This document shows positions 1 through 9,168 of a stretch of 64,000 nt of DNA, in pieces. The stretch lies in assembly GCA_041674385.1 (NCBI GenBank), contig JBAYVU010000004.1:77207-141206 (forward strand), written 5' to 3'. The translations under genes and the position numbers were made by a program. The stretch is from JACRAR01 sp041674385. Lineage in GTDB: Bacteria > Pseudomonadota > Gammaproteobacteria > Burkholderiales > Rhodocyclaceae. The notes below the pieces were generated by a model, which was not told the DNA's origin, ran no database searches, and saw nothing but the letters and a program-made list of their open reading frames with translations. The number at the start of each line of letters is the position of its first letter. Positions within the stretch are counted from its first letter, which is position 1.

Positions 1-1236
1 CAGAACGAGTTCTTTTGCAGCACGGTCGATGCCGACTCGGGTTATCGGACCGACAGCGTGCTGGCAATGCCGATCGTCACTCAGCAAGGAAACGTCATAG
101 GCGGGCTCCAGCTTATCAACAAGCTGGTCGGACGCTTCACCCTTGAGGACGAAGATCGGCTGAATGCAATCGCCGAGTATCTCGCGGCAACCAGTTCCGA
201 AGGCTGGATAGATACTGAACTTGCCCGCCAGAAAATCGATGTGTTGCGGGAAGAAGTTGGCTGCGATCGTTGCGCCGTCTTTCAACTGGACGAAGCAACG
301 GGGCAACTGGTTTCAGTTTATGCAAACGGCTTGGACAAGCAAATAACCTTGCGTGTAAGGGTTGGCATCGCCGGGCTGGTGGCGCTTAACGGAAAGACTC
401 TCGTTGTTTTGGATCCGGCCAAGGATCCGCGCTTTAACCCATCCTTCGACCGGCTCACGGGTTACCAGACACGCAATATTCTTACCGTGCCGCTCAAAGC
501 CTCGTCCAATGGAACGCTGGGCGTGATTCAACTCATCAACCGGCGGTGCGGCGATTTTTCCGATGATGACATCGAGTTGCTGGAAACGATTGCGGGTGTC
601 GTGGCTGTCGTTGTCGAGAATGGCAATCTGGTCAGCGATATCGACCGGCAGTTCCACAGCTTCCTGGAAACGATGACCGCGTCGCTCGATGCCCGGGATA
701 AATTGACGGCCAGCCATTCGTGCCGGGTAGCGGAAATTGCGTTGAAAATCGCGCTGGAACTCGGATTCGATGCCGATGACCTGGATATTCTCAAAGTGGC
801 CGCCATGCTGCATGATTACGGGAAAATCGGCGTGAACGATGCGGTGCTGCGGAAGAACGGCATGCTTGATGAGGCGGAATATCGCCATATGAAGACGCAT
901 GCGGAGATGACCCACGAAATCCTCGAAAAGGTTTATTTCACCAGAAAATACCGTGGCGTACCGCTGATCGCCGCCTCGCACCATGAAGCGTTGGACGGCT
1001 CCGGCTATCCGCGTGGTCTGCATGGGCAAAACATTCCCTTCATGGCAAAGATCTTGACTGTGGCGGATGTCTTTGAGGCGCTATCCTCCGATAGACACTA
1101 TCGCAAAAAGATGGACAAGGCCGCGGCGATGGCAATTCTCGATGCGGGTATCGGAACGAAGTTCGACGCAAAGGTTGTCGCAGCGCTCAAGCGCTCCTCT
1201 GCCAATGCCGACAGCGATGGGGCAAAGCTGCTCTAG
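1..1236 (+). CDS. GAF-GAF-HD-GYP cyclic-di-GMP phosphodiesterase (5' truncated by window edge)
   Basis: A signalling protein predicted to hydrolyse cyclic-di-GMP in the cytoplasm. The reading frame is open from base 1, so the true start lies upstream; the GTG at 58 is internal to the first GAF domain, whose DSGYRTDSVLAMP stretch straddles it. A second GAF domain follows (roughly residues 80-210 from base 1). The C-terminal HD-GYP domain shows HDYGKIG (HD at about 811-816), HHEALDGSGYP (HH at about 979-984) and DVFEALSSDRHYR, so the metal-binding and GYP signatures are intact. GAF sensors usually bind a small ligand or nucleotide; which one cannot be told. The next gene starts 174 bases downstream. 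Confidence 0.9.
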   Translation, partial: QNEFFCSTVDADSGYRTDSVLAMPIVTQQGNVIGGLQLINKLVGRFTLEDEDRLNAIAEYLAATSSEGWIDTELARQKIDVLREEVGCDRCAVFQLDEATGQLVSVYANGLDKQITLRVRVGIAGLVALNGKTLVVLDPAKDPRFNPSFDRLTGYQTRNILTVPLKASSNGTLGVIQLINRRCGDFSDDDIELLETIAGVVAVVVENGNLVSDIDRQFHSFLETMTASLDARDKLTASHSCRVAEIALKIALELGFDADDLDILKVAAMLHDYGKIGVNDAVLRKNGMLDEAEYRHMKTHAEMTHEILEKVYFTRKYRGVPLIAASHHEALDGSGYPRGLHGQNIPFMAKILTVADVFEALSSDRHYRKKMDKAAAMAILDAGIGTKFDAKVVAALKRSSANADSDGAKLL

Positions 1237-1410
1237 CGTGGTAGCCTGGCTTCTGGCACGACAGGTGACGCCCCGGCGAACGAGAGACACAATGTCTGGA
1301 AGCTTGTACATGGTGCGGGCTCACCATGCTGTCGGCTTTGCCAGGGCTCACCGAGTGTGTTTCAATAGCACCGCAAGCCACTCCTTAATCACGGGAAACA
1401 TGAGGTCGCT

Positions 1411-2658
1411 ATGAGTCCGTCTTCAAACCGCGCAAAGCCGGGTGCCAACGCCAGCGCTTTGGGTCTTTTCTGGATGTTTGTTTGCGGCATGTTGCTGAGT
1501 GTGTCTGTCGCAGCGGCTGAAGCGAATGTTTCAAGCCCCGATGCCGGCAAGCGCTTCGCATCTGTCTGGCGCATCCGGGGAGACATCACGGCATCGGGAG
1601 GCGCTTCCGATGGGGAAAGACCCTTGCGTGAGGGCGACCTGGTCTTTGTCGGAGAACGCGTGCGCGCCGCATCGGCGTCTGAAGCCGTATTGAAGACCGA
1701 CGATGCGGGGATCGTTGCCATCAGGCCGGGCGCCGAGTTCGTCGCCGAGCGGTTTGCCGCGCTGGGAGCGCCTTCCGACAGTTTCACCATGCGTCTGATC
1801 ACCGGTTCGCTGCGGGTCATTACGGGTTGGATCGGGCGCACCAACCGCGCCGGAAACCGCATCGTCACGCCGACAGGCACCATCGGCATTCGCGGCACCG
1901 ACCATGAACCCTATGTGCTGGCCAAAGATCTGGTCGGAACAAATACCTATCGGGCAGGAACCTATGACAAGGTGAATCGCGGCGGGACCACGCTGGAAGC
2001 CGCCGGGCAGTCCCTCGATATCGACGCGGGCAAGGTCGGCTTTGCCCGCTTTTCCGGCGGCAGGAAGGAACGGGCGCTGATGACGATCCTGCTGCCGGTA
2101 CTGCTGGAAAAGGTGCCGGATTTCTATGTGCCCGGCGAGTTCGATGCCGAACTCGATCGCTACTCCCAAACCGCGGACGAGGTCAGCCTTCAGCAATTGG
2201 CGCAGAAACGCAAGGGCACCGCGGCAGCCCCGGCGAAGGCATGTGCCTCCACCGAAATCGCCAAGACCTGGCTGGCACAGCTGGACGGCGCAATCGTCCG
2301 GCACGATGCACCGAGCATTATCGCGATGTTTGCGCCCGAGGTGGCGGTTCGCGCCATCGTGATCAAAAAAGACGGCAGCACGTCGGCGATCGATCTCGGA
2401 CGCGAAGAGCTTGCGCAGAGCACGCTGACCGCGATGAAGCAGCTCAAGGGCTATAAGCACCGACGCGTCTCGCTCGAGGCGAGGCTCGCCGATGCCGACG
2501 GCGGCCCGTCATGCGAGCGCGTAGGCATCAAGTCGGTGGTGATCGAGCAGGGGCTGCAAGCGGGCAAGCGCTTCCGTTTCGAATCCCAGGAGGACTACGT
2601 GATTGAACTGCGGGCCGGGAAGTGGCTCGCGATCAAGGCCGAGACGACGCAACGGTAG
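1411..2658 (+). CDS. FecR-domain periplasmic protein
   Basis: 415 residues with an N-terminal signal peptide (hydrophobic GLFWMFVCGMLLSVSVAAA, likely cleaved after AAA/AEA) and a FecR domain at about residues 50-170. The domain has the usual order: a variable loaded segment, LREGDLVFVGERVRAASASEAVL, then a TPTGTIGIRGTDHE box. The C-terminal third (about 275-410) resembles a small SnoaL/NTF2-like or DUF4440-type domain, a tentative call. Start at ATG 1411 is preceded by GAGGTC. FecR-domain proteins of this type are periplasmic and often sit beside TonB-like or adenylate-cyclase/CHASE2 genes. Here a TonB-like gene follows directly, so they probably work together at the cell envelope. Substrate unknown. 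Confidence 0.8.
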   Translation: MSPSSNRAKPGANASALGLFWMFVCGMLLSVSVAAAEANVSSPDAGKRFASVWRIRGDITASGGASDGERPLREGDLVFVGERVRAASASEAVLKTDDAGIVAIRPGAEFVAERFAALGAPSDSFTMRLITGSLRVITGWIGRTNRAGNRIVTPTGTIGIRGTDHEPYVLAKDLVGTNTYRAGTYDKVNRGGTTLEAAGQSLDIDAGKVGFARFSGGRKERALMTILLPVLLEKVPDFYVPGEFDAELDRYSQTADEVSLQQLAQKRKGTAAAPAKACASTEIAKTWLAQLDGAIVRHDAPSIIAMFAPEVAVRAIVIKKDGSTSAIDLGREELAQSTLTAMKQLKGYKHRRVSLEARLADADGGPSCERVGIKSVVIEQGLQAGKRFRFESQEDYVIELRAGKWLAIKAETTQR

Positions 2659-2684
2659 CGCTGTCATCGCTTGCAAGGGCTCCC

Positions 2685-4139
2685 GTGTCCAACCACTGGT
2701 TATTCGCATGGAAAACGGATGCTGGAAAACCCGCTAGCAAAGCCGCTTCAGTCATAAAAAAGTCCGGCGGCATTCAGACCGAACGCGGCGGGGACAATTT
2801 CGCCAAGTCCCTGCTGCTGAGCTTGGCACTGCATGCATTGGTCATTTCGCTGCAATTCGGAGAGTCCGACAGCGGCCTGCCGTGGTTCGCCATGCCGGGA
2901 GAAGAGCGCTTTGCCAGCATCCCCACGCTCAATGCGATCCTGCGCAGCCAGGTGGCAACGGAAAAGCCGGCAGCGGATCGGCTCGAAGAGCCTGTTGTCG
3001 GCGAAAGCAAGACCTACCCCGCCAAACCGCTGGTCAGGGAACCCCCGCCGCCACACCTGCCGCTTGAACCCGCAACCGCCAGCATGGCCAAACTCGTGAC
3101 GTTGCCGCAAGAAACGGGGGAGCAGGGCCGGGTCGCCGGCACGGAGGCAGAAGTACCGAAGCTTGATGCGCCCGATGCGGGCATCGCCGTGTTGGGCACG
3201 GACAAGGAAAGCGCGTGGAGCCTGCCCGCTGCCAAGGCCCGGCTGGAAGAAGAAGCCCGCAACGAACAGCCGGCCGTGGAGAAAACCGGGGAAGCGCCCT
3301 TACTCGAAGAAAAAATGGTCGAAGACTTGGCGCGGATTGAAGAGGAAAAAGCCGCACTGGCGGCCGCTGTGCGGGAAAAGGAACTGGCATTGGAGAGAAA
3401 GCGGGCTGAAGACCTGGCACGCCTCGAAGCCAAGAAAGCGGAACAGGCCGCCGCGGCCAAAGCCAAGGAAGACGCATTGACGAAGCAGGCCGAAGCCGAA
3501 GCCATGGCGCGCAAACGCCAAGCGGAACAGGCCGCCGCGGAAAAGGCCAGCGCCGAAAGAGCCGCTGCAGAAAAAATTGCCGCGGAGAAAAACTTGGCCG
3601 CCGCACAAAATCGGATGCCGAATGTGGCGGCAGGAAAATCCGCGGCGGGCAAGGAAAATGGCGCAGGGCCGGCGGCAGAGAAGGGGAGTGAGCTTGCCAG
3701 ACGGGCTCTCGACATGGCCAGAAGCGGCTTGCCGGGTCTGTCGGGCCCGCCGGCCAGGGAACCGGCGGCATCTGCCCGGCCGCGGCGGGGCGGCATCCTG
3801 GGCAGAGACCCCAAGGACATTCAACTGGTTTTCTATGGCGAGGGCTGGCGGCAGAAGGTCGAACGCATAGGCAGCATGAATTACCCGCGGCTGTCGAAAA
3901 ACCTTGTCTATGATCCCCTGGTGGCGACCGTGAGCATTAACAGCGACGGCACGCTGGCCGGGGTTCGCATCGAGAAGAGCAGCGGCCACAAGGACCTGGA
4001 TGCAGCGGTGCTGCGGATCGTGACGATGAGTGCGCCATTCGCCGCTTTCCCGCCAGACCTCAAGCGCAGTTACGACGTCGTGGATATCACGCGCACCTGG
4101 ACTTTCCAGGAAGATATCCCGAGAATCACCGGTCAGTGA
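2685..4139 (+). CDS. TonB-like energy transducer with long Ala/Glu/Lys coiled coil
   Basis: The frame is open from GTG 2622, but that start overlaps the fecR-like gene. GTG 2685 has AAGGG six bases upstream and is preferred, giving 484 residues. One N-terminal membrane anchor (AKSLLLSLALHALVISLQF) is followed by a proline-rich stretch, then a very long charged coiled coil at about 190-330 of EEEKAALAAAVREKELALE-type repeats, like TolA, and a TonB C-terminal domain (NYPRLSKNLVYDPLVATVSI ... IEKSSGHKDLDAAVLRIV). It should span the periplasm and couple inner-membrane energy or signals to the outer membrane. No exbB/exbD is nearby. The end overlaps the convergent umuC by seven bases. Confidence 0.8.
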   Translation: MSNHWLFAWKTDAGKPASKAASVIKKSGGIQTERGGDNFAKSLLLSLALHALVISLQFGESDSGLPWFAMPGEERFASIPTLNAILRSQVATEKPAADRLEEPVVGESKTYPAKPLVREPPPPHLPLEPATASMAKLVTLPQETGEQGRVAGTEAEVPKLDAPDAGIAVLGTDKESAWSLPAAKARLEEEARNEQPAVEKTGEAPLLEEKMVEDLARIEEEKAALAAAVREKELALERKRAEDLARLEAKKAEQAAAAKAKEDALTKQAEAEAMARKRQAEQAAAEKASAERAAAEKIAAEKNLAAAQNRMPNVAAGKSAAGKENGAGPAAEKGSELARRALDMARSGLPGLSGPPAREPAASARPRRGGILGRDPKDIQLVFYGEGWRQKVERIGSMNYPRLSKNLVYDPLVATVSINSDGTLAGVRIEKSSGHKDLDAAVLRIVTMSAPFAAFPPDLKRSYDVVDITRTWTFQEDIPRITGQ

Positions 4140-5398
4140 ACCCGCGGGATGTCGGACCAGCGGGTGGTATACCCTGGCGACATTTTTTCCCGTTTCATCC
4201 GCCAGCGCTGGTCGATACCCTCGGCCGCCGAGCGCAAGGTTCCGCTTCCCCAGATGGCATTGATCCGGTCCATCGCCGCCATGAGACGGGGGTCGTCCCG
4301 TTTGTTCGAGAAAAAATCCTGCTGGAATGTGCCGGCCTGAGTGATGTCGAGCAGCGCCACGCCGGCCTTTTGGTAGGCGAAGCCCGGCCGGTAGATGCGT
4401 TCCAACGCCCACAGCGCGGCGCGGATAAGACGCAGGCTGTCGTCGGTCGCCGCGGACAAGGGAACGCTCAATTCTTTCTGGTACTGGGGATGCTCCGGTT
4501 GGTGCGGGTTGGTACGAATGGACACCTGGACCATGCGCGCCAGCGATCCCTGTTGCCTGAGCCTGGCGGCGGCTCGGGCCATATAGCTGGCTACCGCTTC
4601 GCGCAGTTCCGGCAGCTCATGGACGTAGCTGCCGAATGAGCGCGAGGAGATGATCTGCTGCTTGTTGGGCGGCGTTTCCTCGAAGCCGAGGCAGGGCACG
4701 CCGTTGAGTTCCATGACCGTACGCTCCAGCACCACCGAGAATTCGCGCCGTAGTGTCTTGGCGTCGGCCCGGCGCAGATTTTCCACGCTGACGATACCGC
4801 GCCGCCTGAGTCCCTCGCGCAACTGTTTGCCGACACCCCAGATCTCGCCGCTGTCGATGGTCGAGAAAAGCCCGGACCGTTCGCTTTCCGTCATTCGTAT
4901 GAAATCGCAGACACCCTCCTCCCCGGCCAGGTTCTTCTTGGCACAATGGTTGGCGAGCTTGGCCAGGGTTTTGGTGGCGGCGATACCGATGCAGATCGGC
5001 AGACCGAGCCACTGCCTGACCTGCCGGCGCATCCGCTGGCCATATGCCACCAAGTCGAAATGTTCGAAACCGCCCAGGCCGAGGAAGCATTCATCGATGG
5101 AATAGATTTCCTGCTGCGGGGAATATTCGCCGAGCACCGTCATCAGGCGGTTGCTCATGTCCGCGTATAGTTCATAGTTGCTGGACAGCGCGATGATGCC
5201 ATGCTGCCTCGCGAAATTACGCATCTGGAACCAGGGGGCACACATCTTGATTCCCAGCATCCGCGCCTCGGCCGAACGGGCGACGACACAGCCGTCGTTG
5301 TTGGAAAGAACCACCACCGGTTTCGCTTCCAGCCTGGGATTAAACACCCGTTCGCAGGAAACGAAGAAATTGTTGCCGTCGATCAAAGCGAAGCTCAT
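4133..5398 (-). CDS. umuC: DNA polymerase V catalytic subunit UmuC
   Basis: A Y-family error-prone polymerase for translesion synthesis, 421 residues, the usual UmuC length. The N-terminus MSFALIDGNNFFVSCERVF carries the first metal-binding Asp and the steric-gate region; YSIDECFLGL supplies the catalytic Asp-Glu. Helix-hairpin-helix residues (GEIWGVGKQLREGL) and the little-finger domain follow. It begins four bases inside the end of umuD (ATGA overlap), so translation is coupled, and it is the last gene of the lexA-like/umuD/umuC operon. UmuD' is its expected partner. Expression should rise on DNA damage through the promoter at 6502-6543. Confidence 0.95.
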   Translation of the reverse strand: MSFALIDGNNFFVSCERVFNPRLEAKPVVVLSNNDGCVVARSAEARMLGIKMCAPWFQMRNFARQHGIIALSSNYELYADMSNRLMTVLGEYSPQQEIYSIDECFLGLGGFEHFDLVAYGQRMRRQVRQWLGLPICIGIAATKTLAKLANHCAKKNLAGEEGVCDFIRMTESERSGLFSTIDSGEIWGVGKQLREGLRRRGIVSVENLRRADAKTLRREFSVVLERTVMELNGVPCLGFEETPPNKQQIISSRSFGSYVHELPELREAVASYMARAAARLRQQGSLARMVQVSIRTNPHQPEHPQYQKELSVPLSAATDDSLRLIRAALWALERIYRPGFAYQKAGVALLDITQAGTFQQDFFSNKRDDPRLMAAMDRINAIWGSGTLRSAAEGIDQRWRMKREKMSPGYTTRWSDIPRVH

Positions 5399-5868
5399 TG
5401 CATCAGAGGGTGCAGCGACCAGCGCACCACACCCCAGACGCTGAGCTGCTGCTCCTCGCCAACGAGAATGTCCCGATGGGCCGAACTGCCGGCCCGCAGC
5501 AGATAGCCGACCGGCAGGCGACAGAGCTGCTTGACGGTGAATTCGCCATCCACCACCGCCACCACGATGCTGCGGTCGGTCGGCTTGGCGGAGCGATCCA
5601 CCACCAGCGTGTCGCCATCGTGAATACCGAAACCGACCATCGAGTCGCCTGCCACCCGCACTAAGAAAGTGGCCTCCGGCTGAGCGATCAGGTGCTGGTT
5701 GAGGTCGATCCGTCCTTCGGCATAGTCATCCGCGGGCGACGGAAAACCCGCCGGCACGGGCTTTATCAGCATCGGGCAACCCAGCGACGAAATGACCGGC
5801 GAAGGCAGACCGGCGAAAAGTCTTTCCGTCGGGAGAGCGCTTGCCCCCAAAGTCATGCGACGATCCAT
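5395..5868 (-). CDS. umuD: Self-cleaving SOS protein UmuD
   Basis: 157 residues, S24 (LexA-like) peptidase fold. The cleavage site is visible as Ala-Gly within KPVPAGFPSP, matching the Cys-Gly site of E. coli UmuD. The catalytic Ser is in VAGDSMVG and the catalytic Lys in DGEFTVKQL. RecA-stimulated autocleavage would yield UmuD', which binds UmuC. The gene lies nine bases after the lexA-like gene and overlaps umuC, so the three form one operon. It lacks a DNA-binding domain, unlike its upstream neighbour. Confidence 0.95.
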   Translation of the reverse strand: MDRRMTLGASALPTERLFAGLPSPVISSLGCPMLIKPVPAGFPSPADDYAEGRIDLNQHLIAQPEATFLVRVAGDSMVGFGIHDGDTLVVDRSAKPTDRSIVVAVVDGEFTVKQLCRLPVGYLLRAGSSAHRDILVGEEQQLSVWGVVRWSLHPLMQ

Positions 5869-5877
5869 GGGAGAGTG

Positions 5878-6471
5878 TTAATGTTTGTATCGTCGGATCA
5901 GGCCGACCATCACTCCGAAAATTTCGAGAGCGCCTTTCGGGCGGATCACCGGGTAGGCCTTGTTGTGCGGCTTGAGAATGAACTTGCCGCGCTCTAGCCC
6001 AAGCTCCTTGAGCGTGAATTCGTTGTCGACGATGGCCACCACGAAATCGCCCTTGCTGGCGGCCCCGCCGCGTTCCACCACGGCCACATCGCCATCGTTG
6101 ATGCCGGCGTCGCACATCGAATCGCCCTTGACGGGAATCATGGCAGTGCGTGAAGGTTTGCGGATCAGGTAATCATCGACGAAGAACGGTTCGGCGCTGA
6201 CATCGTTGGCCAAGGTCGGCATACCGGCCGGCACGGATGCCTCCGCCAGGTTGCGCTCGAAGAAACGCTTGGATGGAATCCAGGCATCGTCGTCGGGAGC
6301 CCGCTCGATGAAGCCTTGCGACTCCAGCCGCGCCAGCAGTTTCAGCGAGGCCGTCTTGGAAGCAAAGCCCATCAATTCGGCAAGCCTGGCGTAAGAGGGA
6401 ATGCGGCGATTGTCGGCATAGTAATCCTGGAGTCGTCCCAGATAGCCGCGGTCTTTTTCGTACTCGGTCAT
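5878..6471 (-). CDS. LexA-like S24 repressor heading the umuDC operon
   Basis: 197 residues. The N-terminal winged helix (RRIPSYARLAELMGFASKTA) resembles the LexA DNA-binding domain, and the C-terminal S24 peptidase domain keeps Ser in VKGDSMCD and Lys in DNEFTLKEL, with a candidate Ala-Gly cleavage site in SVPAGMPT. It should repress its own operon until RecA-dependent self-cleavage. Betaproteobacterial LexA normally binds CTGT-N8-ACAG; no such box lies upstream. Instead the promoter carries a GTCCGTTC/GAACGGAC inverted repeat, so this is probably a second, dedicated LexA paralogue rather than the global one. I leave the symbol blank for that reason. Confidence 0.85.
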   Translation of the reverse strand: MTEYEKDRGYLGRLQDYYADNRRIPSYARLAELMGFASKTASLKLLARLESQGFIERAPDDDAWIPSKRFFERNLAEASVPAGMPTLANDVSAEPFFVDDYLIRKPSRTAMIPVKGDSMCDAGINDGDVAVVERGGAASKGDFVVAIVDNEFTLKELGLERGKFILKPHNKAYPVIRPKGALEIFGVMVGLIRRYKH

Positions 6472-6501
6472 GTTATGCGCTCCGTCGTCGGCATGGTGTG
6501 C

Positions 6502-6543
6502 GTCCGTTCACTTAACTATAGTGACCGAACGGACACCTGTCAA
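6502..6543 (-). promoter_or_regulatory. Promoter and candidate operator of the lexA-like/umuDC operon
   Basis: Read leftward: a perfect -35 TTGACA (complement of 6538-6543), a 17-base spacer, and -10 TATAGT (complement of 6515-6520). An 8-bp perfect inverted repeat GTCCGTTC ... GAACGGAC has arms at 6502-6509 and 6527-6534 with 17 bases between, so one arm lies in the spacer and the other just downstream of the -10. Repressor bound there would block polymerase. The repressor encoded next door is the obvious candidate; that link is inference. Confidence 0.75.
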
Positions 6544-6569
6544 CTACGACCCGGAACGACCGCGCGATT

Positions 6570-8609
6570 TTATGCGAGGTGGTCCAGACTCGGATAGCGC
6601 ACGTTCTCGACCAGGTGCCGCACATCTTCCGGTGGCGGCTTGGTCAGCAGGCTGACGATGACGATCGCGGCAAAGCCCACCGGCAGGCCGAAGATGCCGC
6701 TGGAGATGGGCTGGATATCGAACCAGGCGGCAGCCATCGAGCCGCCGAAAAACGGGTGGGTAATCACGACGTAATACAAGGTGACGGAAAGCCCCGCCAC
6801 CATGCCGGCAATCGCGCCCCACTGGTTGGCGCGTTGCCAGAACACGCCGCACACCAGCGCCGGGAAAAAACCGGCCGCGGCGATCGAGAAGGCCAGGCCG
6901 ACCATCAGCAGGATAGTGTCCGGCTTGAGCGAAGCGACCCAGGCGGCAACTATCGCCACCGCCAGCAGCATGGCCTTGGAAATCAGCAGGCGCCGCTGGG
7001 TCGAGGCGGTTCGGTCGATCATCTTGTAGTAGATGTCGTGCGCCAAGGCGTTGGCGATGGTCAGCAACAGACCGTCGGCGGTGGAAAGCGCCGCCGCCAG
7101 GCCGCCTGCCGCCACCAGGCCGGAAATCACGTAGGGCAAGCCGGCGATCTCCGGCGTGGCCAATACAATCACGTCGGGAGTCAGCGTCAGTTCGGCCAAT
7201 TGCAAAATGCCATCGCCATTGATGTCCTCGACGCCGACCAGGCCAACCTTGCCCCACGAGGCAACCCAACTCGGCAATGCCGCGATGCTGGAGCCGACCA
7301 GATGGTTATATACCTCCCACTTGGCAAACACGGCATAAGCCGGCGCGGTGAAATACAGCAGCGAGATGAAAAACAGCGACCAGAACACCGAGGTACGCGC
7401 CTCGCGTACCGAGTAGGTCGTGTAGTAACGCATCAGAATGTGCGGCAACGCCGCCGTGCCGAACATCAGGCAGACAACCAGCGCGATGAAATTGCGCCGC
7501 GCAATGTCGGGGGGTTTTTCATCCTTGCCCGTGCCTGGATAAGCCTCGGCATGGGCCTGCGGCCGTACCGATTTCTCGGTATAGGCCCGCGCAGCAGCAT
7601 CCCATTTGATGCGTGCCTCGGCTTCGTTTTTGGGCAATTCTCGCAGGGCCTTTTCGGCAGCGAAAATTTCCCGGGCAGGCGCATAACTGGCATCCTTAAG
7701 CGTCTCCACCCTCTCGGTCAATTTCTTGCGTTCGGCGTCCAGCGATGCCGGCAAGCTTGTCAGTTGCGCATCGAATTCTGCCGACTTGGCCTTGAAGCTG
7801 GTGCGCGCCTCGATTTCCTTGGGACTGTCGAACAGCTCTTTTTCCTTGACCCCGAGTTTCTCCAACACACTGCCATACATGAGCTGGGGCACGGGAATGC
7901 CGGTCACCTTTTGCGACAGCATCATCACCGGCAGCAAGTAGGCAATGATCAGGATGATGTACTGGGCCACCTGGGTCCAGGTGACCGCACGCATGCCGCC
8001 GAGGAAAGAACACACCAGGATTCCGGCCAGGCCGACAAAGGCGCCGATCTCGAAATCGATGCCGATCACCCGGCTGGCAATCAGGCCAACCCCATAGATT
8101 TGCGCCACCACATAGGTAAACGATGCGAGTATCGCTATCACTGCGCCGACAAAGCGGGCGAAATTGCCGCCATAGCGGGCGCCGAGAAAATCCGGAATGG
8201 TGTATTGGCCGAACTTGCGCAAGTAAGGCGCCAGCAACAGCGCCACCAGGCAAAAGCCGCCCGTCCAGCCAAGAATGAAAGCCAGCCCCTGAAAACCATC
8301 GTGATACAGCGTACCCGCCATGCCGATGAAAGAGGCTGCGCTCATCCAGTCGGCGCCGGTCGCCATGCCGTTGAAGAAGGCTGGCACGCGCCGTCCGGCA
8401 ACGTAATACTCGACCATATCGGCGGTGCGGCTCATCATGCCGATGCCGGCATACAAGGCAATGGTGGCGAACATGAAGATATAGCCGATCATCCGCTGCG
8501 ACATGCCGAGACGCTCGGCAGTCGTCAAAAGCAGGATGAACAAGATGAAAGCGCCGGTATACCAGGCGTAAAGCAGCTTCAGGCGGCTGTTGTAAATGGA
8601 CTGGGGCAT
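6570..8609 (-). CDS. Sodium:solute symporter, acetate-permease-like (VC_2705 type)
   Basis: 679 residues with about 13 hydrophobic segments of the SSS family and the typical start MEYYVAGRRVPAFFNGMATGADWMSAASF. It is longer than ActP because of a roughly 120-residue charged, helical cytoplasmic insert at about 255-375 (KEIEARTSFKAKSAEFDAQL and following). A perfect EF-hand-like loop, DINGDGILQLAE, lies at about 475. The family imports acetate or other short carboxylates with sodium. The neighbouring MaoC-Pta and AckA genes support acetate, but substrate is inference. It is separated by about 100 bases from the SOS operon promoter and is probably transcribed alone. Confidence 0.85.
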   Translation of the reverse strand: MPQSIYNSRLKLLYAWYTGAFILFILLLTTAERLGMSQRMIGYIFMFATIALYAGIGMMSRTADMVEYYVAGRRVPAFFNGMATGADWMSAASFIGMAGTLYHDGFQGLAFILGWTGGFCLVALLLAPYLRKFGQYTIPDFLGARYGGNFARFVGAVIAILASFTYVVAQIYGVGLIASRVIGIDFEIGAFVGLAGILVCSFLGGMRAVTWTQVAQYIILIIAYLLPVMMLSQKVTGIPVPQLMYGSVLEKLGVKEKELFDSPKEIEARTSFKAKSAEFDAQLTSLPASLDAERKKLTERVETLKDASYAPAREIFAAEKALRELPKNEAEARIKWDAAARAYTEKSVRPQAHAEAYPGTGKDEKPPDIARRNFIALVVCLMFGTAALPHILMRYYTTYSVREARTSVFWSLFFISLLYFTAPAYAVFAKWEVYNHLVGSSIAALPSWVASWGKVGLVGVEDINGDGILQLAELTLTPDVIVLATPEIAGLPYVISGLVAAGGLAAALSTADGLLLTIANALAHDIYYKMIDRTASTQRRLLISKAMLLAVAIVAAWVASLKPDTILLMVGLAFSIAAAGFFPALVCGVFWQRANQWGAIAGMVAGLSVTLYYVVITHPFFGGSMAAAWFDIQPISSGIFGLPVGFAAIVIVSLLTKPPPEDVRHLVENVRYPSLDHLA

Positions 8610-8718
8610 GCGCTCGGTGATGGCGGATCGATTCCTTCGCCTCGCTGTCGGGCCGGTTTTCAGCCGCTGCGCACAGCCGCTACGTGGCGTTGCCTAGACC
8701 GACGGCAGACTCACGGAC

Positions 8719-9168
8719 TCAGGCAAGCCGGCCGGCCTCGCCTACCCGGTGAGAGGGAATTGCGGCCCGCGCACTATCCCGCTTGTCGTAGTAATACCTG
8801 ACGGCATTCCCGTTGAGCATCACGGTGGCACCCCAGCCTTGTGCTTCCTTGGCCACGGAGCGATTCGGTTCCTTGTGCTTTACCGGATTTGGCTGGGCAG
8901 AATCGTTAAGGTTCGGGGTCGCAAGCGGACGCGTTGAGCGTTGAAACGGTAGCAGATCCGCAGTCGTCGCGCGGGGGTTCTTCGGCAACTTTTCTTGCTT
9001 CTTGAGCGCGGCGATGATGAGTGAGCAATTTTTCCTGTCGAACTCGAGACATATGCCGTCATCGGTCCAAAACAGGATGTCTCCATCCGCATAGCATTCC
9101 AGCAGTACATCCTTGCCTTTGGCGTCCAGTTGGATCGAGTCCGTTGAAGCTGTATTGGGCAGATTCAT
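8719..9168 (-). CDS. Hypothetical protein
   Basis: 149 residues with no family I recognise. The start ATG has a good GAAGGAA Shine-Dalgarno nine bases upstream. The N-terminal half (DVLLECYADGDILFWTDDGICLEFDRKNCSLIIAALKK) looks like a small folded beta-rich domain, the middle is Pro/Asn/Thr-rich and likely disordered, and the C-terminus (WGATVMLNGNAVRYYYDKRDSARAA) looks like another short strand-rich piece. No signal peptide or membrane segment. Codon use matches the neighbours. It stands alone between the symporter and the divergent MaoC-Pta gene. Confidence 0.5.
   Translation of the reverse strand: MNLPNTASTDSIQLDAKGKDVLLECYADGDILFWTDDGICLEFDRKNCSLIIAALKKQEKLPKNPRATTADLLPFQRSTRPLATPNLNDSAQPNPVKHKEPNRSVAKEAQGWGATVMLNGNAVRYYYDKRDSARAAIPSHRVGEAGRLA

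Noticed and set aside
2622..2684. GTG 2622 as start of the TonB-like gene
   Set aside because: It overlaps the preceding gene and has no Shine-Dalgarno; GTG 2685 has AAGGG at good spacing.
6579..8801. Long plus-strand open frame (740 codons) opposite the symporter gene
   Set aside because: Antisense shadow of a GC-rich gene; no domain, Gln/Arg/His-rich translation, while the minus strand encodes a clear transporter.
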